In this document: piece after piece, positions 35,147 to 45,112 of the stretch
Numbering within the stretch: position 1 is the stretch's first letter
Layout of the letters: each line of letters begins with the position of its first letter
Position numbers and translations under genes: made by a program
Assembly (NCBI RefSeq): GCF_000582685.1
Contig: NZ_KK073768.1
Coordinates: forward strand, 2,089,019-2,153,018
Length of the DNA: 64,000 bases
Reading direction: 5' to 3'
From: [Scytonema hofmanni] UTEX 2349
Lineage (GTDB): Bacteria > Cyanobacteriota > Cyanobacteriia > Cyanobacteriales > Nostocaceae
Notes under the pieces: model-generated
Told to the model about the DNA's origin: nothing
What the model saw: the letters and a program-made list of their open reading frames with translations, nothing else
Database searches by the model: none

Positions 35147-35175
35147 GTAGAGACGTTCCGGCGGAACGTCTTTAC
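35147..35175. repeat. Dispersed GTAGAGACG palindrome, copy 5
   Basis: GTAGAGACGTTCC, GGC, then GGAACGTCTTTAC. The core matches copies 1 and 2. Confidence 0.85.
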
Positions 35176-35456
35176 AATACGTTCAATTTTTGACATATAT
35201 GACAAAATCATCCCGAAAATATGCAATGCCGGCAGCTTATAGCGATTTCCACATTCATGAAATACAGAATATTGAATTAACCGCAGATGAAGATAGATAA
35301 ACGCCGATGGACGCAGATAAATTTGTACCTCAGCAGACTAGGAAACGCTATAAACATTTTTAAGTGCAGCGAATTTCATATATTCGCTCTTAAATTAAGT
35401 CTTTACAAAACTTATTGTTAAAAATTTAAATAATTGGTTGATACGGTATAAACGCC

Positions 35457-37769
35457 ATGACTGAAATTACCAAAACCGTCTGTCCTTACTGTGGTGTAGG
35501 CTGTGGACTAGAAGTCTCCCCCCCAGCGCAACATGGCAAACCGACAAATCGAGATAGCCAAGGAACTCCAATTTGGCGAGTGCGGGGGGATAAAGCACAT
35601 CCATCAAGTCAAGGTATGGTGTGTGTCAAAGGCGCAACCATCACCGAATCTTTAGATAAAAATAGATTACGCTATCCAATGGTACGAAACTCCTTAGAAG
35701 AGGAATTTCGCCGCGCAACTTGGGATGAAGTTTTTAATCTTATCACCCAGCGCATTCAAACTGTGCGCTTTACTCAAGGAGTAGAAGCTTTATGTATGTA
35801 TGGTTCCGGTCAGTTTCAAACTGAGGACTACTACATCGCTCAGAAACTGATGAAAGGCTGTTTGGGTACTAACAACTTTGATGCCAACTCTCGTTTATGC
35901 ATGTCCAGCGCTGTAGCTGGCTATATTCAAAGCTTTGGCGCAGATGGTCCCCCGTGCTGCTACGATGACTTAGAGTTAACTGACTGTGCCTTTTTAATTG
36001 GCACGAATACGGCTGAATGTCACCCGATCATTTTCAACCGATTGGAGAAATACCACAAAAAGAATCGCAAAGTGAAAATGATTGTGGTCGATCCCCGACA
36101 GACACCAACCGCAGAAGCCGCAGATTTACATTTAGCGATTCGTCCCGGTACAGATATCGACTTGATGAACGGGATGGCTCACTTGTTAATGCGCTGGAAT
36201 TACATCGATCCCGCGTTTATTGAAGATTGTACCAGCAACTTCCCCGCATACGCTGAGGTGATTCGCCATTATTCCCCTGATGTTGTAGCTCATCGCTGCG
36301 GTATCAGCGTTGAAGATTTAGAAACAGCAGCTCGCTACTGGGGTCAATCACAGCGGGTTTTGTCGATGTGGTCAATGGGTGTAAATCAATCATCGGAAGG
36401 TACTGCAAAAGTTAGAACCATCATTAATTTGCACTTAATGACCGGACAAATTGGTAAACCTGGATCTGGACCATTTTCCTTGACCGGTCAGCCAAACGCG
36501 ATGGGAGGACGCGAAGCGGGAGGTTTATCACATCTGTTACCCGGTTATCGCACGGTGAAAAATGCCCAGCAGCGAGGGGAAGTTGAGGAATTTTGGGGAC
36601 TGAAGCCGGGGCAAATTTCCCCAAATCCCGGTTTGTCGGTGTGGGATATGATTACTGAGTTAGAAAATGGTAATGTTGGTTTACTGTGGATTGCGGCGAC
36701 TAATCCGGCTGTGAGTATGCCAGATTTAGAGCGGACAAAAAAAGCGTTATTGCGATCGCCTTTTACAATCTATCAAGATGCCTATTATCCCACAGAAACC
36801 GCTGCTTACGCTCACGTCCTCTTACCAGCAGCACAATGGGGTGAAAAAACTGGGGTGATGACAAACTCCGAACGAGTAGTCACCTTATGTCAAGCATTCC
36901 GCACACCACCAGGGGAAGCGAAAGCAGATTGGGAAATTTTTGCTGAAGTTGGGCGTCGCTTAGGTTTTAAGAAAGAATTTGATTTTACAAACTCGGCTGA
37001 GGTATATGCTGAGTTTGTCAAACTGACTTGCGATCGCCCCTGCGATATGACAGGTATGAGTCACGAGCAATTACAAGCGGAAGGTGCGACTCAATGGCCC
37101 CATCCAGAAAAGAAACCTGAACCGATATATATCGATTCTGATACTGGTGTTATCGGTTTTGAAGAAAATACAGACGCGATTAATCGCGTCTCTACAAATA
37201 CAGACGCGATTAATGGCGTCTCTACAACTTTAAATTCCAAAAGACTTTACACCGATTTGCATTTTCACACTCCTGATGGACGCGCTCGATTTGGTGCATA
37301 TCATTCGCGAGGATTAGCAGAACCACCCGATCCTGATTATCCCTTTGTCTTGACAAATGGGCGACTTTATGGACATTGGCACACTCAAACGCGCACCGGT
37401 CGCATTGAAAAAATTCGCTTGATGCATCCGGAACCATTTATTGAGATTCATCCTCGTGATGCGGCAAAGTTGAATATTACAGATAATCAGTGGGTGGAAG
37501 TGCGATCGCGTCGGGGAAAATCCAAGTTTCCTGCTAAAATTACCAGAGCGATCGCACCCGGTACAGTCTTTGTCCCCATGCATTGGGGTACACTGTGGGC
37601 AGAGAATTCTGAAGCAAACGCTCTCACACATCCAGAATCTTGTCCCGACTCACTCCAACCAGAATTAAAAGCTTGTGCGGTACAACTAACGCCAATTACC
37701 AGACAGGAGGGGGAAAGGGGAAAGGAAAAAAGGGTAAAGGGAGAAGAAGTTATAAAGATGCACGCATAA
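35457..37769 (+). CDS. narB: Ferredoxin-dependent assimilatory nitrate reductase with repeat-derived insertion and tail
   Basis: The 770-residue molybdenum enzyme reduces nitrate to nitrite. The 4Fe-4S ligands are Cys9, Cys12, Cys16 and Cys56 ([17 protein letters not shown]). The Mo-ligating Cys148 lies in SRLCMSS. Bis-MGD binding motifs follow ([44 protein letters not shown]). Residues 571-590 are two tandem decapeptides NTDAIN(R/G)VST encoded by a 30-base palindromic repeat, and I do not expect them in the family. The last 20 or so residues ([20 protein letters not shown]) come from a GGGGAAA-type repeat and look like an added tail. Both keep the frame. Narrow effects on activity are possible, but the catalytic ligands are all present. 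Confidence 0.95.
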   Translation: MTEITKTVCPYCGVGCGLEVSPPAQHGKPTNRDSQGTPIWRVRGDKAHPSSQGMVCVKGATITESLDKNRLRYPMVRNSLEEEFRRATWDEVFNLITQRIQTVRFTQGVEALCMYGSGQFQTEDYYIAQKLMKGCLGTNNFDANSRLCMSSAVAGYIQSFGADGPPCCYDDLELTDCAFLIGTNTAECHPIIFNRLEKYHKKNRKVKMIVVDPRQTPTAEAADLHLAIRPGTDIDLMNGMAHLLMRWNYIDPAFIEDCTSNFPAYAEVIRHYSPDVVAHRCGISVEDLETAARYWGQSQRVLSMWSMGVNQSSEGTAKVRTIINLHLMTGQIGKPGSGPFSLTGQPNAMGGREAGGLSHLLPGYRTVKNAQQRGEVEEFWGLKPGQISPNPGLSVWDMITELENGNVGLLWIAATNPAVSMPDLERTKKALLRSPFTIYQDAYYPTETAAYAHVLLPAAQWGEKTGVMTNSERVVTLCQAFRTPPGEAKADWEIFAEVGRRLGFKKEFDFTNSAEVYAEFVKLTCDRPCDMTGMSHEQLQAEGATQWPHPEKKPEPIYIDSDTGVIGFEENTDAINRVSTNTDAINGVSTTLNSKRLYTDLHFHTPDGRARFGAYHSRGLAEPPDPDYPFVLTNGRLYGHWHTQTRTGRIEKIRLMHPEPFIEIHPRDAAKLNITDNQWVEVRSRRGKSKFPAKITRAIAPGTVFVPMHWGTLWAENSEANALTHPESCPDSLQPELKACAVQLTPITRQEGERGKEKRVKGEEVIKMHA
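37167..37226. repeat. Two tandem 30-bp palindromic units inside narB
   Basis: Each unit is 30 bases (ten codons), 37167-37196 and 37197-37226, differing at one base. The first contains the perfect 20-bp palindrome AGACGCGATTAATCGCGTCT. The flanking TCTACA resembles the arms of the dispersed GTAGAGACG palindromes, so they may belong to the same family. Confidence 0.9.
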
Positions 37770-37823
37770 AACTTTTATTGATTCTTTTCCCTTATACGGG
37801 TTTAAAGCCCCTACAGAATCCTG

Positions 37824-38675
37824 TCAAGTTTCAACGGGTGCATCAGGTAATCTGCTCCACTCATTCCAAGAACCATCGTAATTACGTACATTCTCGTAGC
37901 CCAGCAAATACTTTAAGACAAACCAAGTATTCGAGGAGCGTGCCCCAACTGCACAGTAGGTTATCACTTCCTTATTAGGAGTGATGCCCTTACTGTTGTA
38001 TAAAGCATACAGTTCTTCGGCTGATTTAAACGTATCATCTTCGTTCAAAGCTGATTCATAAAAAAGATGAACTGCACTCGGAATGTGACCGGCACGCTCA
38101 GTTTTTTCTGGTGGCTTCATCATAAATAATTCGCCGCAATACTCTTGGGCTGTGCGTACATCCAGTAAAATCGAGTCTGTGTTAATTGCTGCTTTTACCT
38201 GCTCTGGCAGCGCTCGGATACTTGTATCTAAATTCTTTAGTGTATATACTGTTGGCGTGATTGTGGGAATTTCAGTAGAGACAGGGCGTTTTTCAGCAAG
38301 CCATTTTTTGCCACCACCATTCATTACCCGTACATCGTTATGCCCGAATACTTTTAGAAACCAAAAGGCACAATGGGCACCAGCATTATGGTTGCTATAA
38401 ATAATGATGGTTGTATCATTTGCAATACCTGAGCGTGTAAGCAGTTCTAAAAATGCCGAAGAATCGAAATTGAAACGGTAATCGGGTTGCATGATGGTGG
38501 TCAATGCGTTCCAGAAGATGGCACCTGGAATATGACCAGAGTTATAAGCTGTGATATCTATATCCGCTTCAATAACACGCACTTTGGGATGGCACGGAGT
38601 GCCCGCTGCGCGATCGCTTAAATGTTCAGCAACCCATTGAGTATCTACGAGAACTTCAGGATGAGCGTAATTCAT
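37824..38675 (-). CDS. Two-domain sulfurtransferase (rhodanese / 3-mercaptopyruvate type)
   Basis: The 283-residue protein has two rhodanese domains. The first, inactive one spans residues about 7-130 (IEADIDITAYNSGHIPGAIF). The second spans about 160-280 (ILLDVRTAQEYCGE, RAGHIPSAVHL) with the catalytic Cys241 in TYCAVGARSS. It transfers sulfane sulfur from thiosulfate or 3-mercaptopyruvate to an acceptor such as cyanide or thiols. Its ATG overlaps the stop of the DUF6220 gene by four bases, so the two form an operon, transcribed away from the LuxR-type gene. It is convergent with narB. No signal peptide is seen. Confidence 0.9.
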   Translation of the reverse strand: MNYAHPEVLVDTQWVAEHLSDRAAGTPCHPKVRVIEADIDITAYNSGHIPGAIFWNALTTIMQPDYRFNFDSSAFLELLTRSGIANDTTIIIYSNHNAGAHCAFWFLKVFGHNDVRVMNGGGKKWLAEKRPVSTEIPTITPTVYTLKNLDTSIRALPEQVKAAINTDSILLDVRTAQEYCGELFMMKPPEKTERAGHIPSAVHLFYESALNEDDTFKSAEELYALYNSKGITPNKEVITYCAVGARSSNTWFVLKYLLGYENVRNYDGSWNEWSRLPDAPVET

Positions 38676-39097
38676 GATAATGACTCCTTATTTGATGGAA
38701 ACACCGTTTGCCGCACCCGATGAACTAGAGTTGTGGAAACAGAGAATAGCGTAAAGCCGATAAGTGGGTGGAATACTGCGGCATGAAAAGGCGAATTTAA
38801 GTGAATTGTGATAAATTGCAGTCCCAGTAGTACTGCAATACTAGCTGTCAGGCTTTGTACTCGTCGGGGAAACGAAATCAAGAACACCCATAAAAGCAGA
38901 ATCACTGTCAGTCCGCTGTATCCCCGTACTAACCAAACATGGATGTTCCACCACTCCGGGTTGTGAAAGAATGCGAGTCCTACGGTCAACACTTGGGCAA
39001 TCAGGCAGAGATTGAAAAGCGTGGCTACCCAGTAAAAGCCAATTTGAAACTTGCGTACAGATGGCTGCACGCTATCAGAGTTAAAATCTATGGTCAT
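38672..39097 (-). CDS. DUF6220-type four-helix membrane protein
   Basis: The 141-residue protein has four transmembrane helices: FYWVATLFNLCLIAQVLTVG, GLTVILLLWVFLI, LTASIAVLLGLQFITIHL and AVFHPLIGFTLFSVSTTLVH. The positions of His in HVW and HPLIGF and the helix count resemble DUF6220 proteins, which look like small cytochrome- or quinone-interacting membrane proteins; function unknown. It is the first gene of an operon with the sulfurtransferase and is divergent from the LuxR-type regulator. Confidence 0.65.
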   Translation of the reverse strand: MTIDFNSDSVQPSVRKFQIGFYWVATLFNLCLIAQVLTVGLAFFHNPEWWNIHVWLVRGYSGLTVILLLWVFLISFPRRVQSLTASIAVLLGLQFITIHLNSPFHAAVFHPLIGFTLFSVSTTLVHRVRQTVFPSNKESLS

Positions 39098-39217
39098 GAT
39101 TGATGATTCTTGGGGAAAATTAGGACTAAGCCTAATGTTTCCGTCGCAACAAAATCTATACTAAGAACAAAAGCGCGATCGCGGCTAGTCCTCGAACGAG
39201 TACTCTTAGCAGCAGTA

Positions 39218-39910
39218 ATGATGACAAATTCGTTGCAGTCTTTATTTGAAGCAATAGCTGATGCTAGTGATGAGCAAGAATTACGACTGCACATCATGGT
39301 TAAAATCAGTGACTATTTTGTTGCCCAACGTCGGAAGCTTTTTTTATTTCATGAGCTTCCCTCTACCGAAACAAATATTCCGCGCATGATGAAATTGGCT
39401 TTATCTTTGGAACATAATCCAGTCTTGCGCTACATAGTTGAGCATCATGCTCCAGTTCATGAAGAATTGTTATTACCTTCTGGTATTTGGAAGACTATAT
39501 GCTCGCGCTTTGACCACGGACATGTGATGGCTGGACCAATTGTCAGTAATGGTCGTCTTGTTGGTGGAGTTGGCTTTACTCGTGTTCGAGGTTCTTCTGC
39601 TTTTAATGTTCACAATATTGCCGATTTAAGTGCGCTTTGCCTACATTTATCAACCAAGTTAGCAACATTATGGTCGCAACAAATAGAATTGAATTCTTTG
39701 GCAATTAATCGCTTAACCCAGCGTGAAATAGAAATTGCCGAATTGGTAGCACAAGGACTAACAAATGCTGAAATCGGGACAGCACTTTGGATTACAGAAA
39801 ATTCTGTTAAGCAAGCTTTAAAACGGATATTTCGGAAGATTGAAGTTTCATCTCGTGCTGAGTTGGTAGCGCGGCTTTTTTCAAACGCAAAACTTTTGAA
39901 ATCAAAGTAA
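39218..39910 (+). CDS. LuxR-type transcriptional regulator with GAF-like sensor
   Basis: The protein has 230 residues from ATG 39218 (MMTNSLQSLFEAIADASDEQ); a longer frame opens at 39110, but its N-terminus (basic, unlike the family) looks spurious. Residues about 10-150 form a GAF-like domain (RKLFLFHELPSTETNIPRMM, HGHVMAGPIVSNGRLVGGVG). Residues about 165-225 form a LuxR helix-turn-helix (LTQREIEIAELVAQGLTNAE, ENSVKQALKRIFRKIEVSSR). There is no REC domain, so it senses a ligand rather than a phosphate. It is divergent from the DUF6220-sulfurtransferase operon, whose expression it probably controls from the 120-base shared gap. Confidence 0.8.
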   Translation: MMTNSLQSLFEAIADASDEQELRLHIMVKISDYFVAQRRKLFLFHELPSTETNIPRMMKLALSLEHNPVLRYIVEHHAPVHEELLLPSGIWKTICSRFDHGHVMAGPIVSNGRLVGGVGFTRVRGSSAFNVHNIADLSALCLHLSTKLATLWSQQIELNSLAINRLTQREIEIAELVAQGLTNAEIGTALWITENSVKQALKRIFRKIEVSSRAELVARLFSNAKLLKSK

Positions 39911-39981
39911 TCGCCATGAAAAGCCCAGAGAAGGATATAACATTAGCATAGAGTTTTTATTTAACAGGGGGGGTGCAGTAG

Positions 39982-40440
39982 ATGCGGAGGCTATTTAAGC
40001 GAATTGTAGACTCTACCAAAGATGATAAATTTCTCCACCACATTGAAAGCATAGAAGTGCTGGTTTCCAAAGTTTTATCTGTAGCGATGGTGGTGGTAAT
40101 TTTAGTCGCCATTTTTGACTTAGGAGTTCTTCTTGTTAAAGAACTTTTTAGTACTCCATATGGTGAAATAAACAGAACATTATTTAAAATATTTGGTTTA
40201 TTTTTAAATATTTTAATTGCTTTAGAAATATTAGAAAACATCACAGCTTATCTGAAAAAACACGTTGTTCAAGTGGAGTTGGTTATTGTAACTTCTTTGA
40301 TTGCTGTATCTCGGAAAATTATTCTACTGGATTTAGAAAAAACCGATGGAGTTGAAGTGATTGGCTTGGCAATTGCCATTTTCGCTTTATCAATAAGTTA
40401 TTGGATTATTCGTTACAGCAATTCCAAAACAAATTCTTAA
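39982..40440 (+). CDS. psiE: PsiE-family membrane protein
   Basis: The 152-residue protein has four transmembrane helices: SVAMVVVILVAIFDLGVLLV, LFKIFGLFLNILIALEILEN, VELVIVTSLIAVSRKIILLD and VIGLAIAIFALSISYWII. The order is that of the phosphate-starvation-inducible PsiE family, which includes ENITAY and SLIAVSRKII. Function is unknown. GGGGGGGTG precedes the ATG. Only 17 bases separate it from narM, so the two are probably co-transcribed; I know of no functional link between them. Confidence 0.85.
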   Translation: MRRLFKRIVDSTKDDKFLHHIESIEVLVSKVLSVAMVVVILVAIFDLGVLLVKELFSTPYGEINRTLFKIFGLFLNILIALEILENITAYLKKHVVQVELVIVTSLIAVSRKIILLDLEKTDGVEVIGLAIAIFALSISYWIIRYSNSKTNS

Positions 40441-40457
40441 ATCATCGTTGAAATATT

Positions 40458-40922
40458 ATGGCAGTATTTTTTAAATTTGAAGCAGATTTTGTTGAATCTC
40501 TACGTTGCATTCCCATGCAAGTGCGCTACAAACTCGATACTTGTGGTATTAAGCTGAAATTATCCGATTGGAGCCACATGACGCAAGTTGAGCGTGAAGC
40601 TTTAGTAGAATTACCTTGCACCACAGAAAGCGAAATTCAAGCTTATCGCGAGTATCTTGAGAATTTGATTTTACAACGTAGCGGCACACCACCGACAACA
40701 TTATTTATCGAACCTCATCCCCCGTGGATGGATGCTAATAATGTCCCAGATAGCCTTCAGAAAAAACTTCAAGAAATAGGTACAAGCATCACACCTCAAC
40801 AATGGGCAGATTTAACTGAGTTGCAGCGGTTCTCTCTGCTGAAACTCAGTCGTCCAGGACATGAAAATGAAAATTTCCCGAAAGCGATCGCAGAATTTAA
40901 TTTAGATACTGGATGCAAATAA
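40458..40922 (+). CDS. narM: Nitrate reductase associated protein NarM
   Basis: The 154-residue protein matches NarM: FFKFEADFVESLRCIPMQVR, YKLDTCGIKLKLSDWSHMTQ, REALVELPC and LTELQRFSLLKLSRPGHENE. NarM is needed for active nitrate reductase in cyanobacteria, probably for maturation or electron supply. It lies 2.7 kb from narB, with a sulfurtransferase/DUF6220/LuxR group and psiE between. Its last 21 bases overlap the 3' end of the convergent REC-GGDEF gene, an unusual arrangement that suggests a rearranged border. Confidence 0.92.
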   Translation: MAVFFKFEADFVESLRCIPMQVRYKLDTCGIKLKLSDWSHMTQVEREALVELPCTTESEIQAYREYLENLILQRSGTPPTTLFIEPHPPWMDANNVPDSLQKKLQEIGTSITPQQWADLTELQRFSLLKLSRPGHENENFPKAIAEFNLDTGCK

Positions 40923-41969
40923 ATAAACGTAACTATGTCCCCAGCGAATGAAGCCTACTCCTTGAGAAAGCTCCAAGGGTAGGGGAACCAAGCAATCCCC
41001 TTCTGTTTTGCGATCGCTTGCTGCCAACTTCCCTTGAGAGAGAGCTTTCTCTGTTGTGGAAATCAACTGATTTACAGAGAATTCCGAACTGGGAATAACA
41101 CTTGTTATACCTAAGCTGAAGCTGACGAATTCATCGATTTTTGAATGGCGATCGCCGATGTCAATCGCTTTCACAGCAGACACAATGGCATCTGCCATCT
41201 GCAAAGCTGCTTCGGCTTGAGTATTCGGTAAAATCATCGCGAATTGTGCATCACCAAAGCGGGCTACCAAATCCGCTCCACGCAGCTTGCAGCTACTTAT
41301 AGTATCAGCGATTTGGCGCAGGTATTCATCTCTAACCTGATGCTCGTTTTCAGCCTTGTTAAAGCTAACGTTTATCAAAATTAAAGATAAAGATAATTGA
41401 TATTTTTGTAAACGGCTCCATTGACGCTCTAAATATTCATTAAAGTAGTAACGATTAGTAATTTTAGTCAGACTATCCATAGAGGAGAGGCTTTGTAACT
41501 TTCGATTAGCAGCTTCTACCTGTACTGTTAGCATACATTCTCGTTGAATCTTTTGTTGAAGTTCCCCCACTGCCCACCTTGATGTCAGCAAGCGATTGAC
41601 TCGCTGACCGAGTACACTCCAATCGATTGGTTTTGTGATATAGTCTGTTGCCCCTGCTTCTAAAGCTCGGTTAACAGACTGTTGATCGTCAAGAGCAGTA
41701 ATCATTAAAATTGGCGGACAATTATCACCTAGAAGCGTTTGCATCTGAGTACAACAACTAAAGCCGTCCAAACCTGGCATCATCGCATCTAACAAAATTA
41801 AATCTGGCAGATGCTCTTGACAAATATCTAAACAATGTTGACCGTTACACGCTTCGGTAACTCGATATCCTTCCTTCTCCATAGCTCGATGCAGCAACAA
41901 TCGCAAGGCTCTCTCATCATCGACAACAAGCACTAAAGGTGAGTTATTTTGAAAATCGCAATTAATCAT
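40902..41969 (-). CDS. Response regulator with degenerate GGDEF domain
   Basis: The 355-residue protein has a REC domain (residues about 11-130) with the acidic pocket VVDDE (15-19), the phospho-acceptor Asp61 (LLLDAMMPGLDG) and the Lys of YITKPIDW. A GGDEF-like domain follows (about 165-325: LSSMDSLTKITNRYYFNEYL). The active-site loop reads ARFGDAQFAMIL instead of R(Y/F)GGDEFA. Loss of the second Gly and the Glu should abolish diguanylate cyclase activity, so it may bind GTP or act as a partner. Its ATG overlaps the end of the PAS-sensor reading frame by eight bases, so they form one operon. Confidence 0.85.
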   Translation of the reverse strand: MINCDFQNNSPLVLVVDDERALRLLLHRAMEKEGYRVTEACNGQHCLDICQEHLPDLILLDAMMPGLDGFSCCTQMQTLLGDNCPPILMITALDDQQSVNRALEAGATDYITKPIDWSVLGQRVNRLLTSRWAVGELQQKIQRECMLTVQVEAANRKLQSLSSMDSLTKITNRYYFNEYLERQWSRLQKYQLSLSLILINVSFNKAENEHQVRDEYLRQIADTISSCKLRGADLVARFGDAQFAMILPNTQAEAALQMADAIVSAVKAIDIGDRHSKIDEFVSFSLGITSVIPSSEFSVNQLISTTEKALSQGKLAASDRKTEGDCLVPLPLELSQGVGFIRWGHSYVYLFASSI

Positions 41970-44449
41970 TTTGCCTATTGGGATGTTGTAATACTAAAGC
42001 GGCTTCTACCCTTTGATACTCTGTTTCGAGTTGAGGAACTACTCTGCCGTCCCTGAGCATTTGATGATAGGCATCTATTATGTGTTCAATATCGTCAGGG
42101 TGAAGCGTTCGTTGCCACTCCATGCCTAACATTTCTTCCGGTTCGTAGCCTGTAATGCGAGCGTAGGCTCGGTTAACAGCTATGTAACGTCCCTGGGGAT
42201 CGATTTTTGAAATCCCTGCTACTGCGTTTTCCAAGGCAGCACTAATTTCCCGCAGTTCTACTTCGGCTTGTTTGCGATCGGTAATATCTTCAACCATGTA
42301 TGACAGTCGTGGCTGTCCACCAGTGCGGCTTTCAATAGGGCAAACGGTTACAGATAGCCACTTTTGACCGTTACGAGTCGCGTGTGGATACTCAAATTTT
42401 ACCGGAGTTTGAGTTTGCATCGCCTCCCGGTAGCGACCAATCCAGAGTTTCAAGTGCGATGGCGTTACTCCCAAATCAGTGGCAAACTGATTCTTTAATG
42501 CCTCTGGGGTAGTACCAAAAAACTGTGCAGAGGTGAGATTATCTGAGAGATGCCGAACATCGTTGTCATGTAACTCGACAATACCCATCATCATTGCACC
42601 ACTATTGAAAAAGCTGCGGAGAGTGGATTCACTTTCTAATAAAAACTGTTCTGACGCTTTGCGATCGGTAATTTCGACAACAACCATTCCAATTCCCATC
42701 GGCTGCCTGGTTCCAGATTTAATCGGAAAGTAAGAAGCTAACCAAGTTCGCTCTACACCTGGGAATTTGGCAGTTTCTCCACGCACTTCAAAATCGAGAA
42801 CAGATTCCCCAGTAGTCAAAACGTGCTGGAATACTTGCTCCTGCTGGGATGCCAAATCAGGGACAATTTCCCGTGGTGTTTTGCCGAAATGCTCTGCTGC
42901 GGGAATTCCATTAATTTCTGCCAATGCTTCATTGACCACCAGAAAATGCAATTGACTATCGAGCAAAGTAATACCAACAGGCGCACTAGTAATAAATGCG
43001 TTCAGTAGCTCATGTTGTTGAGCCAGTTCTTTCTCAAGGGCTTTGCGATCGCTGATGTCAGTGCCAATACCCAGAAATCCGGTCAGCTTACCTGTCTGGT
43101 CATACAGTGCAGTCACTGATAACAAAACTGGAAAGCGAGAACCATCTTTAGCAATGTATGTCCATTCTTGCTCATCAATTTGTCCCAGCTGTGCCTTGGC
43201 AACAAAAACCTCAAACCCTGGTGTAATTTGGCAATTGAGTTCTTGCGATAGTTCTGCGGCTCGTTGCACAACTTCATCTGGTTTGTGAAGGATGGCAGGA
43301 GTTGTTTTGCTAATCACTTCAGCAGCAGTATATCCTAACCAACGTTCAGCCGCCGCATTAAAGGTGCAAATTGTGCCATTTGTGTCAGTGGAAATAATGG
43401 TGTAGTTGGCACTATCCAGGATGGCTTGCTGGAATGTCATAGCTGACTGTAGATTAATCTTTGTTTGCTGAAGTTCAGATATTTTGAGATCGAGTTGCTG
43501 GTTGATGAACTCAATACGACGACTATGCCATCTAGCAGCTTTAGCAAAATACAGAGTCAACGCTAAAGACCAGGCAATGAAAAGTCCTCCAATCAGAATA
43601 AGAGTTGGAAGGAGCCATCGCTTTTGCTTTAACAAAGCTGAACTAGGGAGAATCTGAACTTGCCAATTAATGCCATGCAGATTAATATTTCGCGTCTGTA
43701 TCCAAGTGGAAGCCTCTAGAGACGCAGATCCATCTCTGTAAATTAGTTCATCTCCATCAAGAATTGTAATCTCATAATGTTGGGTAATTTGTTCTGGGAG
43801 GATGCGATCAAGAAGTGATTGTATTTGGAAAACTCCTACAAGGTAGCCATCGAAACGTTCCCCAATATACAAAGGAATAAATACCAAAAAGCCCTTACCA
43901 CCCTGTTTTAGTTCTAGGTAGGGTGCGAGTTAAGGTTGTTTGCCTTGTATTGCGAGCAGTTAAGAGGGTAGTTCGACGTTCAGCACTCTGGCTAAGATCC
44001 AGATTGAGTGTAGCCTCATTACCTTTGAGAGGAGCAATCCAACGGACATGAGCAGTAGAATCAACCCACTGGATCGCCTGATATCCTTTGAGATCCTTCA
44101 AATAATTGGCTGCATCAATTTCCCATATTGACCGAAGAGTACCTCCACTGGCTTCCCACCGTCTTGCCATCCGTTCTAAGGCAGGAATGCGGGTGTTAAG
44201 TCGGCTGCTTAAGTCAGTTTTGACAGCAGTCGCTTCCTGAGCAATTAAAAGGTTAATCTCATTTTGCTGATATATCAGTAAACTCTGCCAGAGCAACAAA
44301 ACCACAATTGAAATGACAATGCCAATGGCAACAGGGAGCGATCGCCCAATATTCTGGTGAGTAAAAAGCTGATAAAGGCGGTTTTGGCTGGTTTGTGGAA
44401 AAATGAATCTAAAAAGTTTAAACCAACGATATAAGTAACGTTTTCTCAC
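41962..44449 (-). pseudogene. CHASE-multi-PAS sensor gene, frameshifted and truncated
   Basis: Two frames form one gene. The upstream piece (44449-43895, GTG start) has a membrane helix (SLPVAIGIVISIVVLLLW) and a CHASE domain that runs to LTRTLPRT and then stops. The downstream piece continues the same CHASE domain in another frame (LKQGGKGF, VFIPLYIGERFDGYLVGVF), then a second membrane helix (LLPTLILIGGLFIAWSLAL) and four PAS/PAC modules (residues about 150-640). The break lies at about 43915-43930 and needs a single-base change. The last PAS ends abruptly at VEAALVLQHPNRQND, and no kinase or other output domain follows; next comes the REC-GGDEF gene. It could be a sequencing error at the frameshift, but the missing output end is independent. 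Confidence 0.8.
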
Positions 44450-45112
44450 TGTTCCCCATTTTGTTACACTGTGGTTTAGTTTTCCCTAAAAGATTGATTA
44501 AAGCATAATTTATTTAAGAGGATGTTTTATAAGAAAGTTCACGCATCCAGGTTTTTAGAATGTTGAGTGTTAACAAAAAAGCTAGAAAATTAGTGACACT
44601 GCGTAAGCCCTGTATTTATTCGCCTCTCCCCTGCGTGTAGTCCCGACATAAGCCTTTCTAAAGGAACTTACGTAGATGTCTCGGCTGATGAGGCAATATA
44701 GCGGTTTGGACTTGTATGCAATACAGATAGTAGAGACGTTGCGCTACAACGTCTCTACTACAAAAAATTTTAAACTTTTTATATTTTTAAATACAATTAA
44801 TCTTGGTAAAGACTACTAATATTTTATTAATTAGGATAAATTTAATCTTTAATAAGGTGCTTGAAAGCAGATAAACTATGAGCTATAACTTTATACAGCT
44901 TAGGAAAAAGAATGCACTTCTACACCTTAGATAGCCAGAATCCTTACCTGTCAGGGATAATACTATCTTAAATTCTGATTTATAAATTTCTAATTGTTTA
45001 ACAGTAAGTGAGGCTATATTGTATTTAGCAATGCTGCTGTTGATGTGGCTACGGTTAAGTCCTGCTGCTGTGATAATTTAAGCGAATTAATTGAGAAACG
45101 AATTCTAACTCA
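44450..45112. other. Spacer with palindrome copy 6
   Basis: At 44730-44758 GTAGAGACGTTG, CGCTA, CAACGTCTCTAC form a perfect 12-bp stem. The rest is A+T-rich. It contains the divergent promoters of the CHASE sensor and the FHA-PrsW gene; no motif could be assigned. No gene was seen. Confidence 0.6.

Noticed and set aside
37167..37226. The two 30-base units in narB as a mini CRISPR
   Set aside because: The units are directly adjacent without spacer and are translated in frame.
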